The notes under the pieces are model-generated. The model made no database searches. It saw only the letters and a list, made by a program, of their open reading frames with translations, and was not told the origin of the DNA. Shown here piece by piece: positions 36,646 through 45,644 of a stretch of 64,000 bases of DNA. This DNA comes from Sphingomonas kyeonggiensis (GTDB lineage Bacteria > Pseudomonadota > Alphaproteobacteria > Sphingomonadales > Sphingomonadaceae), in NCBI RefSeq assembly GCF_014196745.1, contig NZ_JACIEH010000002.1, positions 1,397,589 to 1,461,588 of the forward strand, written 5' to 3'. The position numbers and the translations under genes are program-made. The number at the start of each line of letters is the position of its first letter. Positions within the stretch are counted from its first letter, which is position 1.

Positions 36646-36745
36646 CGGAAACGTAGCGGAATACGGCTCGCTACTCCCGCGCACATTCAGATAGTCGCGG
36701 TCTGCGGTCGGGGTAAGTGGCGAGCCGATCATTGTGGAGCGTGAA

Positions 36746-36967
36746 GTGGACATACCTCTCGCCGACAATATCCTCTGGGGGCGCATAATCTCGGGCATCT
36801 CCAACCCGGACATAAGGACCCTGGCCACCCGGCTGCTCATCACCCGACTACGGATATCCGTAAGAAATCGGGAGACGAGCCTACCGGATGCTGTCGCGGA
36901 GTTGCACAGCTTCTTCCTTAACAACAAATTTGCGCTTCGCGACCTTGCCGCAATTACGGGTGCCTGA
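36746..36967 (+). CDS. Small hypothetical protein (73 aa), first of a three-gene operon
   Basis: Begins VDIPLADNILWGRIISGISN (GTG start; GGAG six bases upstream) and ends FALRDLAAITGA; predicted helical. An earlier GTG at 36734 is in frame. It is separated by three bases from the 337-aa gene, which overlaps the third gene by 17 bases. I recognise no family. Confidence 0.6.
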   Translation: MDIPLADNILWGRIISGISNPDIRTLATRLLITRLRISVRNRETSLPDAVAELHSFFLNNKFALRDLAAITGA

Positions 36968-36970
36968 TCC

Positions 36971-37984
36971 ATGAAGAATGCGTTTCTCACCGTCGAGGCG
37001 ACCGAGGCTCTAATCACCTCCGGCGCCACGCTCTTCATATCAGGCCCAGAAAGCCTGCTACGCCGGTTGCCGCGCGGGAAATGGACCGGTGCCACGACGG
37101 TCTATTTCATCCTTGAGGACGGCGGAGCTTCACGAGAGGATCGGTTGTTTTGCACCCATTTTGACGAAGCTGCGGCGGTTCGCACCGCCATCCTATCGGG
37201 CGATGAACTCGCCGGGCTGGTCGAGCGTCGCTACGAGCACGGCATTACCTGTGTCGTGGTGCCCGCTTTCAGCGCCACGCTGCAGCGCTACGCCGCCGAG
37301 GGACCCCGCCTTTCCGGTCTCTACAACCAACCGGTTTTCGGCTGGGTCGCCGGCGTTCATCTGGATCGCGTCGGCATAGATAGCGCTAAGGTATTTGATG
37401 GTGTGACCGGCACAATTTCCGAAGATGGTCTGGCGGCGCTGTGGATCGCGCTCCCCGACACGATCGAAGCCGATCTCAACATCGTCAATCTGTTCACCGC
37501 CGGCGAGGGGAGCGAGTTCAGTTTCGCTGACGGCGGCTTCGAGATAGCGGACTGCCTGATCGATGGAACTCCCGCCAATCTGGCCTGCCATATCGTCGAA
37601 CAGGGGCTCGATACCAGGCTGCCACTTGTCGCCGACTATGCCGGAGCGATGATCAATGTCTCGTTCCAAACGGTCGATGCAGATAATGGCAAGGTTCATT
37701 TTTACGCGCCAGTCGTGCCAGGCGTGACCTATCGCCAGGCAAGCCCCGTCGCCGATTATGCCTCAACTTATGCTGAAGCAGCGAACGGCAGAAGCGCCGA
37801 GGGCATGCTATCCTGCAACTGCATCCTCAACTATCTCTATGCAGGCCTTGAGGGACGCTCGACAGGCGGCTTTGTCGGGCCGGTCACCTTTGGTGAATTC
37901 GCTTACATCTTGCTGAACCAAACCCTATCCTGCCTTTCACTCCAAGAAGCGCCGACTGGAGGGGACCATGCCCATAGAAGTTGA
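36971..37984 (+). CDS. Conserved hypothetical protein (337 aa)
   Basis: A 337-aa soluble protein with mixed alpha/beta character, starting MKNAFLTVEATEALITSGAT. Notable segments are VYFILEDGGAS, FGWVAGVHLDR, and near the C-terminus GMLSCNCILNYLYAGLEGRS with a Cys-x-Cys pair. The overall feel is of a FIST-like sensory or DUF6976-type protein, but I cannot confirm either. No signal peptide or membrane span. It is the middle gene of a tight plus-strand operon downstream of chemotaxis-type genes, which hints at a signalling role only by position. Confidence 0.75.
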   Translation: MKNAFLTVEATEALITSGATLFISGPESLLRRLPRGKWTGATTVYFILEDGGASREDRLFCTHFDEAAAVRTAILSGDELAGLVERRYEHGITCVVVPAFSATLQRYAAEGPRLSGLYNQPVFGWVAGVHLDRVGIDSAKVFDGVTGTISEDGLAALWIALPDTIEADLNIVNLFTAGEGSEFSFADGGFEIADCLIDGTPANLACHIVEQGLDTRLPLVADYAGAMINVSFQTVDADNGKVHFYAPVVPGVTYRQASPVADYASTYAEAANGRSAEGMLSCNCILNYLYAGLEGRSTGGFVGPVTFGEFAYILLNQTLSCLSLQEAPTGGDHAHRS

Positions 37985-38435
37985 AGAGCAGGCGAAGGCA
38001 AAGAACGGATTGTTCGTGTACGTCATTCCGCCGATCGATCTTTGGTTTGGCTGGAAGAACCTCGCTAAAGTTCGCGCGGACGGGCATTTCCCCGACGAAG
38101 GAATGAGTTCTATCCGGCACAACCAGAGGAAAAAGGCGTGGCGGATCGAAACCGATCGTCTCCTTTTCGAAGGGCGGAAGTGGGCTCAACAGAATCTCGA
38201 CTATGCCGGGGACATCGAGCGCGGGCCATTTTTGAGTTTTCTGCCGGGGAAGGCGGAGATCGTGCCGCTGGTCGCCTGGGAAAGTGTCGATCGAGAATTG
38301 GTGTTTGTCGCCTCTCCGGTGCCCCTTCCTCATCTGGATGAGCTGCAGAAAGAGGTCGCGGAAGTTCGTGCGGCACCGCCAGCTCAGAAGGACAACAGCC
38401 CGTTCGGCCGGTCACCTTTTCCCCGCGAGGAATGA
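37968..38435 (+). CDS. Hypothetical protein (155 aa), third gene of the operon
   Basis: Starts MPIEVEEQAKAKNGLFVYVI within the end of the preceding gene (17-base overlap; GGAGGGG just upstream), so translation is likely coupled. It contains PPIDLWFGWKNLAKVRADGH and a Pro-rich tail (APPAQKDNSPFGRSPFPREE). No family recognised. The overlap suggests it works with the 337-aa protein. Confidence 0.7.
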   Translation: MPIEVEEQAKAKNGLFVYVIPPIDLWFGWKNLAKVRADGHFPDEGMSSIRHNQRKKAWRIETDRLLFEGRKWAQQNLDYAGDIERGPFLSFLPGKAEIVPLVAWESVDRELVFVASPVPLPHLDELQKEVAEVRAAPPAQKDNSPFGRSPFPREE

Positions 38436-38933
38436 CGTGTTCCCGCAGGCCTCGTTTGATTGGCACCAAGCAGTCTGAACGTCCGAAATTGAGGCACATT
38501 CCCGACCGGCGAGTTGCTCTAAGAGCTGCCAAGCTGCTGTTGGGCCGTTTGCAGCCTGACCGCTTTTGGATCGGCCGTCTCACCGCTGAGCGGCCTCTAG
38601 TGGGTGGCTTTCAGACCGACAGCTTTTTGAGAGCGGGAATTGCAATAGCTGTCCGTAGGCGTCGCCGGCCGCGAATGACCGCTAACGACCCGGTTTGCGC
38701 TATCCGATGCCAGCTTCCAGGCACGCGATGACAGCAAACACCGGATCCTCGCCGCACGCCTCGAGCAACCGATCAAGATGATTTCAAAGGAGGTCGCTCC
38801 TTACCTGCCTTTGGAGCAGCAAGCATCTCTTACAAACCTGCGAGCCACTCCCCATATTGGCGTTATCGCGCGCCCTGCCTGAGCACCCGCGCGACTGAGA
38901 GACCTCGTGCTCCCGCTTCGTGGGACACCGCGC
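38436..38933. other. Gap with a repeat copy
   Basis: About 500 bases containing the repeat at 38537-38617 and a related word at 38478 (AACGTCCGAAATTGAGGC). I see no gene; short frames lack motifs. Confidence 0.4.
38537..38617 (+). repeat. Dispersed palindromic repeat, full copy
   Basis: GCAGCCTGACCGCTTTTGGA, then TCGGCCGTCTCACCGC, then GTGGGTGGCTTTCAGACCGA. The left half is nearly identical to the copy at 60852. Confidence 0.75.
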
Positions 38934-39164
38934 ATGGACATCAACTATATTCTTCGTCGGGAGCAGATCTCCCTTTACAACGCGTCGGTGGCGAAGTCTG
39001 CGTCAGCGCGGATAGCCCATGAAGGTTTGGCCAGAGAGTATGGCCGCCTGTTGGAAGGAAGCACCTTCCCCCACCACAATCCGCTCAAGCTACGGTTTAG
39101 GCCCGTGCCCGCCGACGACGCAGGTCGATGGGACGACGACGGGGGAACTATATCCTCGAAGTGA
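38934..39164 (+). CDS. Small hypothetical protein (76 aa), paralogous type
   Basis: Begins MDINYILRREQISLYNASVA and continues ARIAHEGLAREYGRLLEGST, ending in an acidic tail (GRWDDDGG). It shares the plan of the proteins at 22945 and 61478: short start, an R/E-rich central helix and a H-E-G-L-A-R-x-Y-like end. I recall many close relatives in sphingomonads without known function. Confidence 0.65.
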   Translation: MDINYILRREQISLYNASVAKSASARIAHEGLAREYGRLLEGSTFPHHNPLKLRFRPVPADDAGRWDDDGGTISSK

Positions 39165-39399
39165 ACGGCATGAGGATGGGCCTTGACGGCGGAGCGGGGC
39201 AGAAACCGCGCCCGATGTCCGCAAACGACCGGACCAGGTTATTCGCCGGCCATTAGGTGTTCCCTGCAGGCTGCCGGGAATGGCGAATTGATCTCGGACA
39301 ACCCGGATCGGTGGCATGCAGGCATCCCGCGCTTCGAAACTGCAAGCGACAGGTTACGGAGAGATCCGGTACTCTCGCTTGCCGCAATGGAGCGGCCCG

Positions 39400-39855
39400 A
39401 TGACAGTTCAAACATTCCGCGCGTCCGATTGGACCCAGACGGCAGTTGAGTTTGCAACCAGAGCCTTTCGCAGAGATCCGTTCAGGTGGACAAGAACGCG
39501 GCGGCGGGAGCTTCACGATGCCATCGATGCATGGAGTCATGAGGGCGTGCGCGCACCGAAGTTAACGGCAGGACCTGCCCATTCCGAAGATTCGTGCGAC
39601 GTTCCAGAATATCTGAATGATGTCGGCGCGAGCACAATTTGGATCGGTGCGCTCGCTTTTTCCTGCGTCGGCGCATCGCCGCCGAACGATCATCCGCACG
39701 TCTATCTGAACATCAAAGGTGCGCGAGATATCCCCTGTCCATATTGCTCAACCCATTTCTCATTTCGCGCAGGCCTTGGTCGGTGTGAGACCGATCCGCC
39801 GGGTTGCTATCGAAACATGCTGGGCAACAGTGCCAAATCGCAGTTGCCTCGCTAG
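39400..39855 (+). CDS. Zinc-finger (zf-CHCC) protein with N-terminal extension
   Basis: A 151-aa protein. The C-terminal half is a CHCC zinc finger: Cys in LAFSC, His in NDHPHVYLNI and two Cys in DIPCPYCSTHFSF. This resembles the NDUFS6-type/zf-CHCC domain that in alphaproteobacteria is usually a 60-80-aa protein linked to complex I. Here about 75 residues (MTVQTFRASDWTQTAVEFAT onward) precede it, and about 25 follow, so it is either a divergent homologue or an unrelated user of the fold. Start ATG 39400 is uncertain because the frame is open further upstream. Confidence 0.65.
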   Translation: MTVQTFRASDWTQTAVEFATRAFRRDPFRWTRTRRRELHDAIDAWSHEGVRAPKLTAGPAHSEDSCDVPEYLNDVGASTIWIGALAFSCVGASPPNDHPHVYLNIKGARDIPCPYCSTHFSFRAGLGRCETDPPGCYRNMLGNSAKSQLPR

Positions 39856-40314
39856 ATCCTGAGCGCATTCCCTTCTGATATCGCATGCGACGATTTCACC
39901 TGGAAACTAGCGGTGGGTTGGACCGCAGGATTGTGAGCTCGAGAGCAGTGACATTCGGACTGAACGTCCGACATTGGGGCGTTTGCCGCCTGTCGGCTTC
40001 CGGATCGGCCGTCTCACCGATGAACGGCCAGCTATTGGGTGGTTTCCTGCCTGGCTGGTTTGGGGAAGGCTGAAAGTGATAGCTGCCATGGCCTCGATCG
40101 CGGCGGCGTGGCAGCTATCGACCTACTTCTTGCCGTTCGCTCCCGCCCAGCGCGGCACCTTAGATCAGCCGTTAAATTGCCTGGACGGTTCCTGGATAGG
40201 GCCTGGCAGCACGGCGTTCTTTAGCTTTCCGACGGCCTAGGGAAGGCGCCGTCAGCGGGTCTGGGGAAGTCCAAGCAGGTTCCGACCAGCTGAGGCTTGC
40301 TCGCTTGCCGGCCG
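39856..40314. other. Gap with a repeat copy
   Basis: About 460 bases between the zf-CHCC gene and the 3' end of the NAD-epimerase gene. It holds the repeat at 39972-40049. Short frames (for example 39974-40240) run through the repeat and are not believed. Confidence 0.4.
39972..40049 (+). repeat. Dispersed palindromic repeat, full copy
   Basis: ATTGGGGCGTTTGCCGCCTG, GGATCGGCCGTCTCACCG and CTATTGGGTGGTTTCC in the family order. Confidence 0.75.
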
Positions 40315-41130
40315 TCAGAGCAACTGCTGCTCAGCCGCGTGGAAGACGGTCCGAATCGTCGGCCGGAAGCCGAGACTGCGCGCGAGCGCGGTATCGACCT
40401 GCATGGCCCAGGGCTCGGCCAGCGGCCGGGCTGATGCCGTCATCTCGCCCCGGCTGAGTGCAATCAGGTCGAGCATCGATGCGGGGACGTCGTCCGCAAT
40501 GTTGACGACATGTCCGTCGAATTTACCGTCGAGAGCCAGCACCATCGCCGTTGCGATATCGCGATGGTGGATCGTGCTCATCCGCATCGCGGGATGCCAA
40601 TTCGCGGACAGTAGATGCGCGGGCAGCTCTTCGAGATGCCCATCGCCATCGCCGTAGACGAACGGGAACCGCACCACCGTCCAGGTCAGTCCGCTTTCGC
40701 ATAACGCCCGTTCTGCGGCCACCTTGCTCGCCGGATAAGCCTGTGTCGGGGCGACGGCATCGCTCTCGCACCCTGGTCGCGCCTGGCTCTTGTCATAGAC
40801 GTTGCTGGTGCTGGCGAGGATGAACCTGGCGTGCGGCGCGTGGGCGCTAGCCGCCGCCATCAGGTTACGCGCGCCATCGAAGTTACTCTTCCAGATCAGC
40901 GCCTCGTCCCCTGTGCGAAACACCGCAGCCAGGTGGATGATCGCGGTCACGCCCTCTACCGCCCGGGCAAGCGACTCGGTATCGAACAGGTCGCCTTCTA
41001 CCGCATGCGCGCCGGCGGGCTTCGGTCTTCCGCCACGAACCATCGCCCGGCAATCATAACCTGCTTCGAGAAGGCGCTGAAGAAGACGCGAGCCTACAAG
41101 CCCGGTGGAACCGGTGATCAGGATAGTCAT
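40315..41130 (-). CDS. NAD-dependent epimerase/dehydratase (extended SDR)
   Basis: A 271-aa protein with the N-terminal Rossmann motif TGSTGLVGSRLLQRL (Gly-x-x-Gly-x-x-Gly), IIHLAAVFRTGD and the catalytic-type YPASKVAAE (Tyr-x-x-x-Lys). These identify the atypical/extended SDR family acting on sugar nucleotides or small carbonyl compounds; the substrate is not evident. ATG 41130 overlaps the stop of the upstream MarR gene (ATGA), so the two form an operon presumably autoregulated by MarR. Confidence 0.9.
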   Translation of the reverse strand: MTILITGSTGLVGSRLLQRLLEAGYDCRAMVRGGRPKPAGAHAVEGDLFDTESLARAVEGVTAIIHLAAVFRTGDEALIWKSNFDGARNLMAAASAHAPHARFILASTSNVYDKSQARPGCESDAVAPTQAYPASKVAAERALCESGLTWTVVRFPFVYGDGDGHLEELPAHLLSANWHPAMRMSTIHHRDIATAMVLALDGKFDGHVVNIADDVPASMLDLIALSRGEMTASARPLAEPWAMQVDTALARSLGFRPTIRTVFHAAEQQLL

Positions 41131-41591
41131 GGGACGCGTTCCCTCTTTGTGAAGGCGTCCAGCCGTTCCGTTGCGAGACGCAGCACACGTACGGCGGCTT
41201 CGATATCGGCGTCGCTGACACCGCCAAAGGCAGTCTCATTAATGACTGTGGAAAGCTCCGGAAGGGTGTCCCACAGCTCCATGCCGGTAACCGTCATGCG
41301 CAACAACTTGCGACGCTGGTCCGCCTCGTCGATAACCTGTTCAACCCATCCCTTGCGAACAAGTGCCCTGACAATGACCGTCAGCGTTGAGCGCTCGATC
41401 TGGAGAAGCCGCCCCAGATCGCGCTGCATGGTGGGGCCATGATGGACGAGCTGGTGGAGAATATACCACTGCGTCGATCCCAGCCCGGATGGCCGCAGCA
41501 TGGCTTCCATCGCCGCGCGCGCCGCGAAATAACAGCGCTTCGCCCATGCTCCAGCTGCCCCATGATGATCTTCGATTATTCTGCTAGCCAT
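41127..41591 (-). CDS. MarR-family transcriptional regulator
   Basis: A 154-aa winged-helix protein: helix pair LGSTQWYILHQLVHHGPTMQ, recognition part LGRLLQIERSTLTVIVRALV and wing RKGWVEQVIDEADQRRKLLR. Typical ligands are phenolic or lipophilic compounds. The start codon region overlaps a CTAGC-N6-GCTAG palindrome, a good candidate autoregulatory operator. The gene is coupled to the NAD-epimerase gene. Confidence 0.92.
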   Translation of the reverse strand: MASRIIEDHHGAAGAWAKRCYFAARAAMEAMLRPSGLGSTQWYILHQLVHHGPTMQRDLGRLLQIERSTLTVIVRALVRKGWVEQVIDEADQRRKLLRMTVTGMELWDTLPELSTVINETAFGGVSDADIEAAVRVLRLATERLDAFTKRERVP

Positions 41592-41616
41592 CTAGCTAAA
41601 ATGCTAGACAGCTAGC
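41583..41616. promoter_or_regulatory. Candidate MarR operator
   Basis: Perfect inverted repeat CTAGC-TAAAAT-GCTAG at 41592-41607, flanked by two more GCTAGC words (41583 and 41611). It overlaps the MarR start codon (41589-41591), so binding would block transcription or initiation. The factor is inferred from position. Confidence 0.6.
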
Positions 41617-41619
41617 GGA

Positions 41620-42038
41620 TTGTCAATCCGTCGGAGCTTGTTGCTGCGAGGGCTGCTGCTCGCCGCATTGTCGAACGGGATGCCGGCCTTATTCCTCGCG
41701 ATCGCTTTGTTTGATCGCGATGCGCAGCACGCTGATGCCCGTGTCCGGGTCTTCGTCGATCGGTCCTTCGGGCGCCCGTCCGATGACGGCAACCTCATCC
41801 GCATACATCGCCTTCGGACTCTACTGACCGGCGGCAATTTCCAGGAAATCGACGGGAAGTCGATCGTGAGCATATTCGCCGCCTCACCCTGGCTGGAGCA
41901 GGTCTGAGATCGGGGATCGCGCGGATGCGCGACGCCGAGCTCAAGATCCTGGCGAGCGACGATCTCCTCAAGAGCGGCTGGGCCAGATTCACGCGCTGGC
42001 TCGACGAGCGGCTGGGCGTTCCAGACGCGCCTACATGA
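41620..42038 (+). pseudogene. Remnant of an unidentified protein, frameshifted
   Basis: Two open pieces in different frames look like one protein. The first (to 41907) contains RVRVFVDRSFGRPSDDGNLI and ends IFAASPWLEQV. The second (to 42038) reads GIARMRDAELKILASDDLLK and GWARFTRWLDERLGV. The frame change falls near 41895-41925. I do not recognise the family. It lies just upstream of element-type genes, so it may belong to the same remnant. Confidence is low. Confidence 0.35.
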
Positions 42039-42721
42039 TCGTTCGCGAGGGCCCGGACATCGATCGATTATCTCTAGATATTCGGATGGGCGGAATGACG
42101 AGCGGGCTAGCAGCCGGTCTCACTTTCAGATGGGTATTCTGATCTTCCCGGTGGGCCGATCCTTGGTCGAGTAATTCGAAGAGGGGAAGGCCTTCCCCTG
42201 ACGTCGAACCCTGTGGTTTCGGCCTACCCCTTCAGCGGGGCCAGGCCCCGCAACGCCAGGCAAGAAGCGGAGCGGGGCTGAGGACGCACACTGCCGGTGC
42301 TGCGCACCGGACAGGGTGCGGCGCTTGATCGCGGCCCCGCGGCACTCCGGCGACGCGGACGGGCGGCGCGCCCGTTTTCGGCGCGGACGACCTGGCGCCC
42401 GTCCGTCGCTCGAAGCCCGGTTCGACGCCGCTGATCCGCCCGCTCTGCCGGTGAGCCCGCCTTTGTTGGGCGGCTGCGCCGCCGGGGAGATGCGGGCGCC
42501 GCTGGCGCGGCGGCGTTGTTCGTGTCGCTCCCGGAAGCGGGATGGTCGGCGCTCCCGTCTAGGCCCGCCGCGGGCGGCGGCAACCGGCGCTGCGCGCCGG
42601 TCCTCCACTTCGTTCCGGCCCTTCGGGTGCCTCCGTCCGCCTGGAGCGGGCCTCTCTGGTCGCTGTCGCCGCCCACCCCGCTTCCGGGGTGCGGTGTGCT
42701 TTGAGGACAGGGAGGCGGACG
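42039..42721. other. GC-rich leader region upstream of DUF2958
   Basis: About 680 bases, extremely GC-rich from 42200 on, with long overlapping open frames but no recognisable product. It shares the 17-base word TCCGGCCCTTCGGGTGC (42614) with the region in front of the DUF736 fragment (51414), suggesting a leader sequence common to genes of this element. Confidence 0.5.
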
Positions 42722-42820
42722 ATGGCGACCAGAGGCAGGGGGGATCGTGACAGGGCCAGGTCGGACGGACAGGCCATCGAAGCCGCCAAGGCGCCGACAC
42801 CGGTGGAGTTTGCGGCATGA
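42722..42820 (+). CDS. Short leader-like ORF (32 aa)
   Basis: Encodes MATRGRGDRDRARSDGQAIE with a short tail ending EFAA. GGGAGG lies six bases before ATG 42722, and the stop overlaps the DUF2958 start (ATGA), so translation may be coupled. It is too short to classify; it might be a leader peptide or the remnant of a longer gene. Confidence 0.45.
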   Translation: MATRGRGDRDRARSDGQAIEAAKAPTPVEFAA

Positions 42821-43227
42821 TCGTCCTGCCCGATGCGCTTCGCGCTGCGCTGCTCGCCAATGGTGCCGAGCGGCCCGCCGATCCGGTGCCGCTGCTCAAA
42901 TTGTTCAACCCGCTGGGACCTGCGACCTGGCTGGCGACCGAGCTGGACGCGGATGGCGATACCTTGTTCGGCTTGGCCGATCTGGGGTTCGGCTGTCCCG
43001 AGCTGGGCAGTTTCAGCCTGCATGAAATCGGCGCGGTTCGCTTGCCTTTCGGGCTGGGCATCGAGCGCGACCGTCATTTCGAGGGTGGGTTCCCACTCTC
43101 GGTCTACGCCGAGGCCGCCCGCCAGAGCGGCAGCATCACCGAAAGCCCGCAGGCGCTGGAACACGCCGCCGCTGCGCTTCGCCAGCGCCGCCGAGACGAT
43201 CCCGAGCTTCCGCCACGAGGCGGTTGA
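42817..43227 (+). CDS. DUF2958 domain protein
   Basis: A 136-aa protein beginning MIVLPDALRAALLANGAERP with VPLLKLFNPLGPATWLATEL and FGLADLGFGCPELGSFSLHE. This matches the DUF2958 family as I know it, which is common in plasmids and integrative elements of alphaproteobacteria. The function is unknown. It lies 85 bases upstream of the ParB-like gene, and the pair is a regular neighbourhood in such elements. Confidence 0.85.
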   Translation: MIVLPDALRAALLANGAERPADPVPLLKLFNPLGPATWLATELDADGDTLFGLADLGFGCPELGSFSLHEIGAVRLPFGLGIERDRHFEGGFPLSVYAEAARQSGSITESPQALEHAAAALRQRRRDDPELPPRGG

Positions 43228-43312
43228 CGCGCGCGCCCGTTTCGGCGCGCACATCCGGCTCCGTCTCCCCGGAACTGGCGACGGGGCCGGTCCACCACGG
43301 AAGGATGGACCC

Positions 43313-45196
43313 ATGGAACTGACTCATATCCCGCTCGGCAAGCTCCGCATTGCCGCCGTCAACATGCGCGACGGCAAGAAGCCGCCCGACATCGCCGATA
43401 TCCTGCCTTCGGTGTGCGCGCGCGGCGTGCTCGTCCCGCTGATCGTGCGGCCCTTGGCGGAGGCGCCCGATGCGGAGGCGCCCGACCTCTTCGAGATCGT
43501 CGCGGGGCGCCGCCGCTATTTTGCCGCGAGGACCCTCGCCGAAGAGACGGGCGCGGCGTGCGAACTACCTTGCACCGTGATCGCGCGGGGCGACGATGCC
43601 GCCGCGCTGGAGGCCTCGCTCATCGAGAATTTCGCGCGCGAGAATCCGCACGAGGCCGAGCTTTGGGCGAGCTTCACCAAGCTGGTCCGCGAGGGCCGGA
43701 CTCCCGACGAACTGGCCGCGACCTTCGGCTTCACCGAGCGGCAGGTCGCCCAGATCCTCGCGCTCGGCAATCTCATGCCGCGTATCCGCGACCTCTACCG
43801 CGCCGAGAAGATCGACGTGGCGAGCGTCCGGTTCCTGACCATGGCGACCAAGGCGCAGCAGCGCGAATGGCTGGCGATCCTCGCCGACCCCGCGTGCCAC
43901 GCGCCGAGCGGGCACCAGCTGCGCCAATGGCTGTTCGGCGGCCAGTCGATCTCGACCGAGCATGCGCTGTTCGACCTTGCCGGCTATCGCGGCACCATCG
44001 TCGCCGACCTGTTCGGGGGCCAGGGCTATTTCGCCGATAGCGGCCAGTTCTGGGAGGCGCAGCGCGTAGCGGTCGAGGAGAAGCGGCAGGCCTATCTCGC
44101 CGATGGCTGGGGCGAGGTGGTCGTGCTCGAGCCCGGCCAGCACTTCAACAGCTACGAACATCAGCGCACCCCCAAGCGCAAGGGCGGGCGGGTCTATATC
44201 GCGCTCAGCCCGCGCGGCGAGGTCGTGTTCCACGAAGGCTATCTGACCGGCAAGGAAGCCCGCAAGCGTGCCAAGGGCGAGGAAACGGGGACCGGCGAGC
44301 GGCCCGCGCGCCCCGAACTCACCATCGCGCTCGGCAATTATGTCGACCTGCACCGCCATGCGGCGGTGCGTGCCGCTTTGATCGACCGGCCCGCCGTCGC
44401 GCTGCGCCTGCTGCTCGCCCACGCGATCTCGGGCTCGCATCTGTTCCGGGTCAGCGCCGATCCGGCGCATGCCGCAAGCGATGCGATTGGCGCCAGCGTC
44501 GCGGCGAGCGAGGCGGCGGGCGTGTTCGCCTTGCGGCAACAGGCGGCGCGTGTCGTGCTCGGGTTCGAGGACAGCGAAGGCGCGATAGCCGGGGCGGGCG
44601 AGGGCGGCACCGCCGCGATCTTCGTGCGGCTGCTCGCGCTCGACGATGCGCAAATCCTTGCCATCCTCGGGTTGGTGATGGCCGAGGGCATGGCGTCGGG
44701 AAGCGCGGTGGTCGAGGCGGCCGGGCATCATCTCGGCCTGGGTTCGGCGGCGCATTTCATGCCCGACGACTGCCTGCTCGACCTGCTCAAGGACCGCGAG
44801 GTGCTGGTCGAAATGATCGGCGAGGTTGCCGGCGCGGAGGTCGCCAAGGCCTATGCGGGAGAGAAGATCGCGGTGCTGCGCGGCCTGTTGCGCGATTGCC
44901 TGTCGGGCGCCAATGGCCGGACCAAGGCTAAGGACTGGGCGCCGCGATGGCTGGCGTTCCCGCCTGCCCATTATACTGCGCGCGGCGGCGCCAATGCGGT
45001 GCGCAACTGGGAGCGGGTCGCCGCGTCGTTCGCGCCCCAGCCGGTCGTGGGCGGGGTCGATGGCGATGGCGGAGCGCCCGCGTCCGAGGGGCTGGCGCCG
45101 ACCGGCGCCGGAGGCCCGACGGAGACAGAGCGGGAGCCCGCCGCACAGGCGGGCGAGGACGCATCCGAGCGCGATCTCGACCGGCTGGTTGCCTGA
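43313..45196 (+). CDS. ParB/RepB/Spo0J family protein (element type)
   Basis: A 627-aa protein. Residues 1-95 form the ParB N-terminal domain (MELTHIPLGKLRIAAVNMRD ... EIVAGRRRYFAARTLAEETG); the DNA-binding region follows (SLIENFARENPHEAELWASF and TFGFTERQVAQILALGNLMP). The long C-terminal half is Ala/Glu-rich and of unknown role. ParB proteins bind centromere-like sites and by family knowledge switch with CTP. No parA gene lies nearby, so this may be the accessory ParB of an element rather than a partition system. GGAAGG sits eight bases before ATG 43313. Confidence 0.88.
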   Translation: MELTHIPLGKLRIAAVNMRDGKKPPDIADILPSVCARGVLVPLIVRPLAEAPDAEAPDLFEIVAGRRRYFAARTLAEETGAACELPCTVIARGDDAAALEASLIENFARENPHEAELWASFTKLVREGRTPDELAATFGFTERQVAQILALGNLMPRIRDLYRAEKIDVASVRFLTMATKAQQREWLAILADPACHAPSGHQLRQWLFGGQSISTEHALFDLAGYRGTIVADLFGGQGYFADSGQFWEAQRVAVEEKRQAYLADGWGEVVVLEPGQHFNSYEHQRTPKRKGGRVYIALSPRGEVVFHEGYLTGKEARKRAKGEETGTGERPARPELTIALGNYVDLHRHAAVRAALIDRPAVALRLLLAHAISGSHLFRVSADPAHAASDAIGASVAASEAAGVFALRQQAARVVLGFEDSEGAIAGAGEGGTAAIFVRLLALDDAQILAILGLVMAEGMASGSAVVEAAGHHLGLGSAAHFMPDDCLLDLLKDREVLVEMIGEVAGAEVAKAYAGEKIAVLRGLLRDCLSGANGRTKAKDWAPRWLAFPPAHYTARGGANAVRNWERVAASFAPQPVVGGVDGDGGAPASEGLAPTGAGGPTETEREPAAQAGEDASERDLDRLVA

Positions 45197-45644
45197 ACCG
45201 AAGGGCGGGTGGCGGGCTGGCCGCCGCCCGCCTGGGCTCCGAAATTTCGCCGCGCACCGCCGCCCGCTGGGCGCCGGCGCGCGGCCTCTGTCATGCCGTC
45301 CTCGCCGCCCGAGCGCGGTGCCGAGCGTTCTCGCGCGTCATGATATGGTATGAGCGCGACGCATGTCGGGAGGGCGACGCAAGGGGGAGGATGCGACATG
45401 CGGGGCCGGCATGATGCCGGTCGTGCCGGGCGGGTTGCTGGCGCGGTCGGGCCTCTGCACGGTCGGCGAGCCTGCCGAGACCTTGGGCGGCGTCGCGACG
45501 ATGCCGGCCGAGACCGGGCCGGAACCACGAGGCCGTGCCGCCGATATCGGCAGCTTCGCGCACAAGGCAGTGGTTCAGGCGCGCTCCGCTACAACATATT
45601 CAGGCACGCGGCAGCGCTCTGCGGATGACATTCCCGTCTGACTC
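45197..45644. other. Gap after the ParB-like gene
   Basis: About 450 bases. A plus-strand frame (45363-45641) is open and in a plausible place for the next element gene, but it has no recognisable motif, and a minus-strand frame overlaps it. I leave it unassigned; it may be the broken end of the element segment. Confidence 0.4.
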
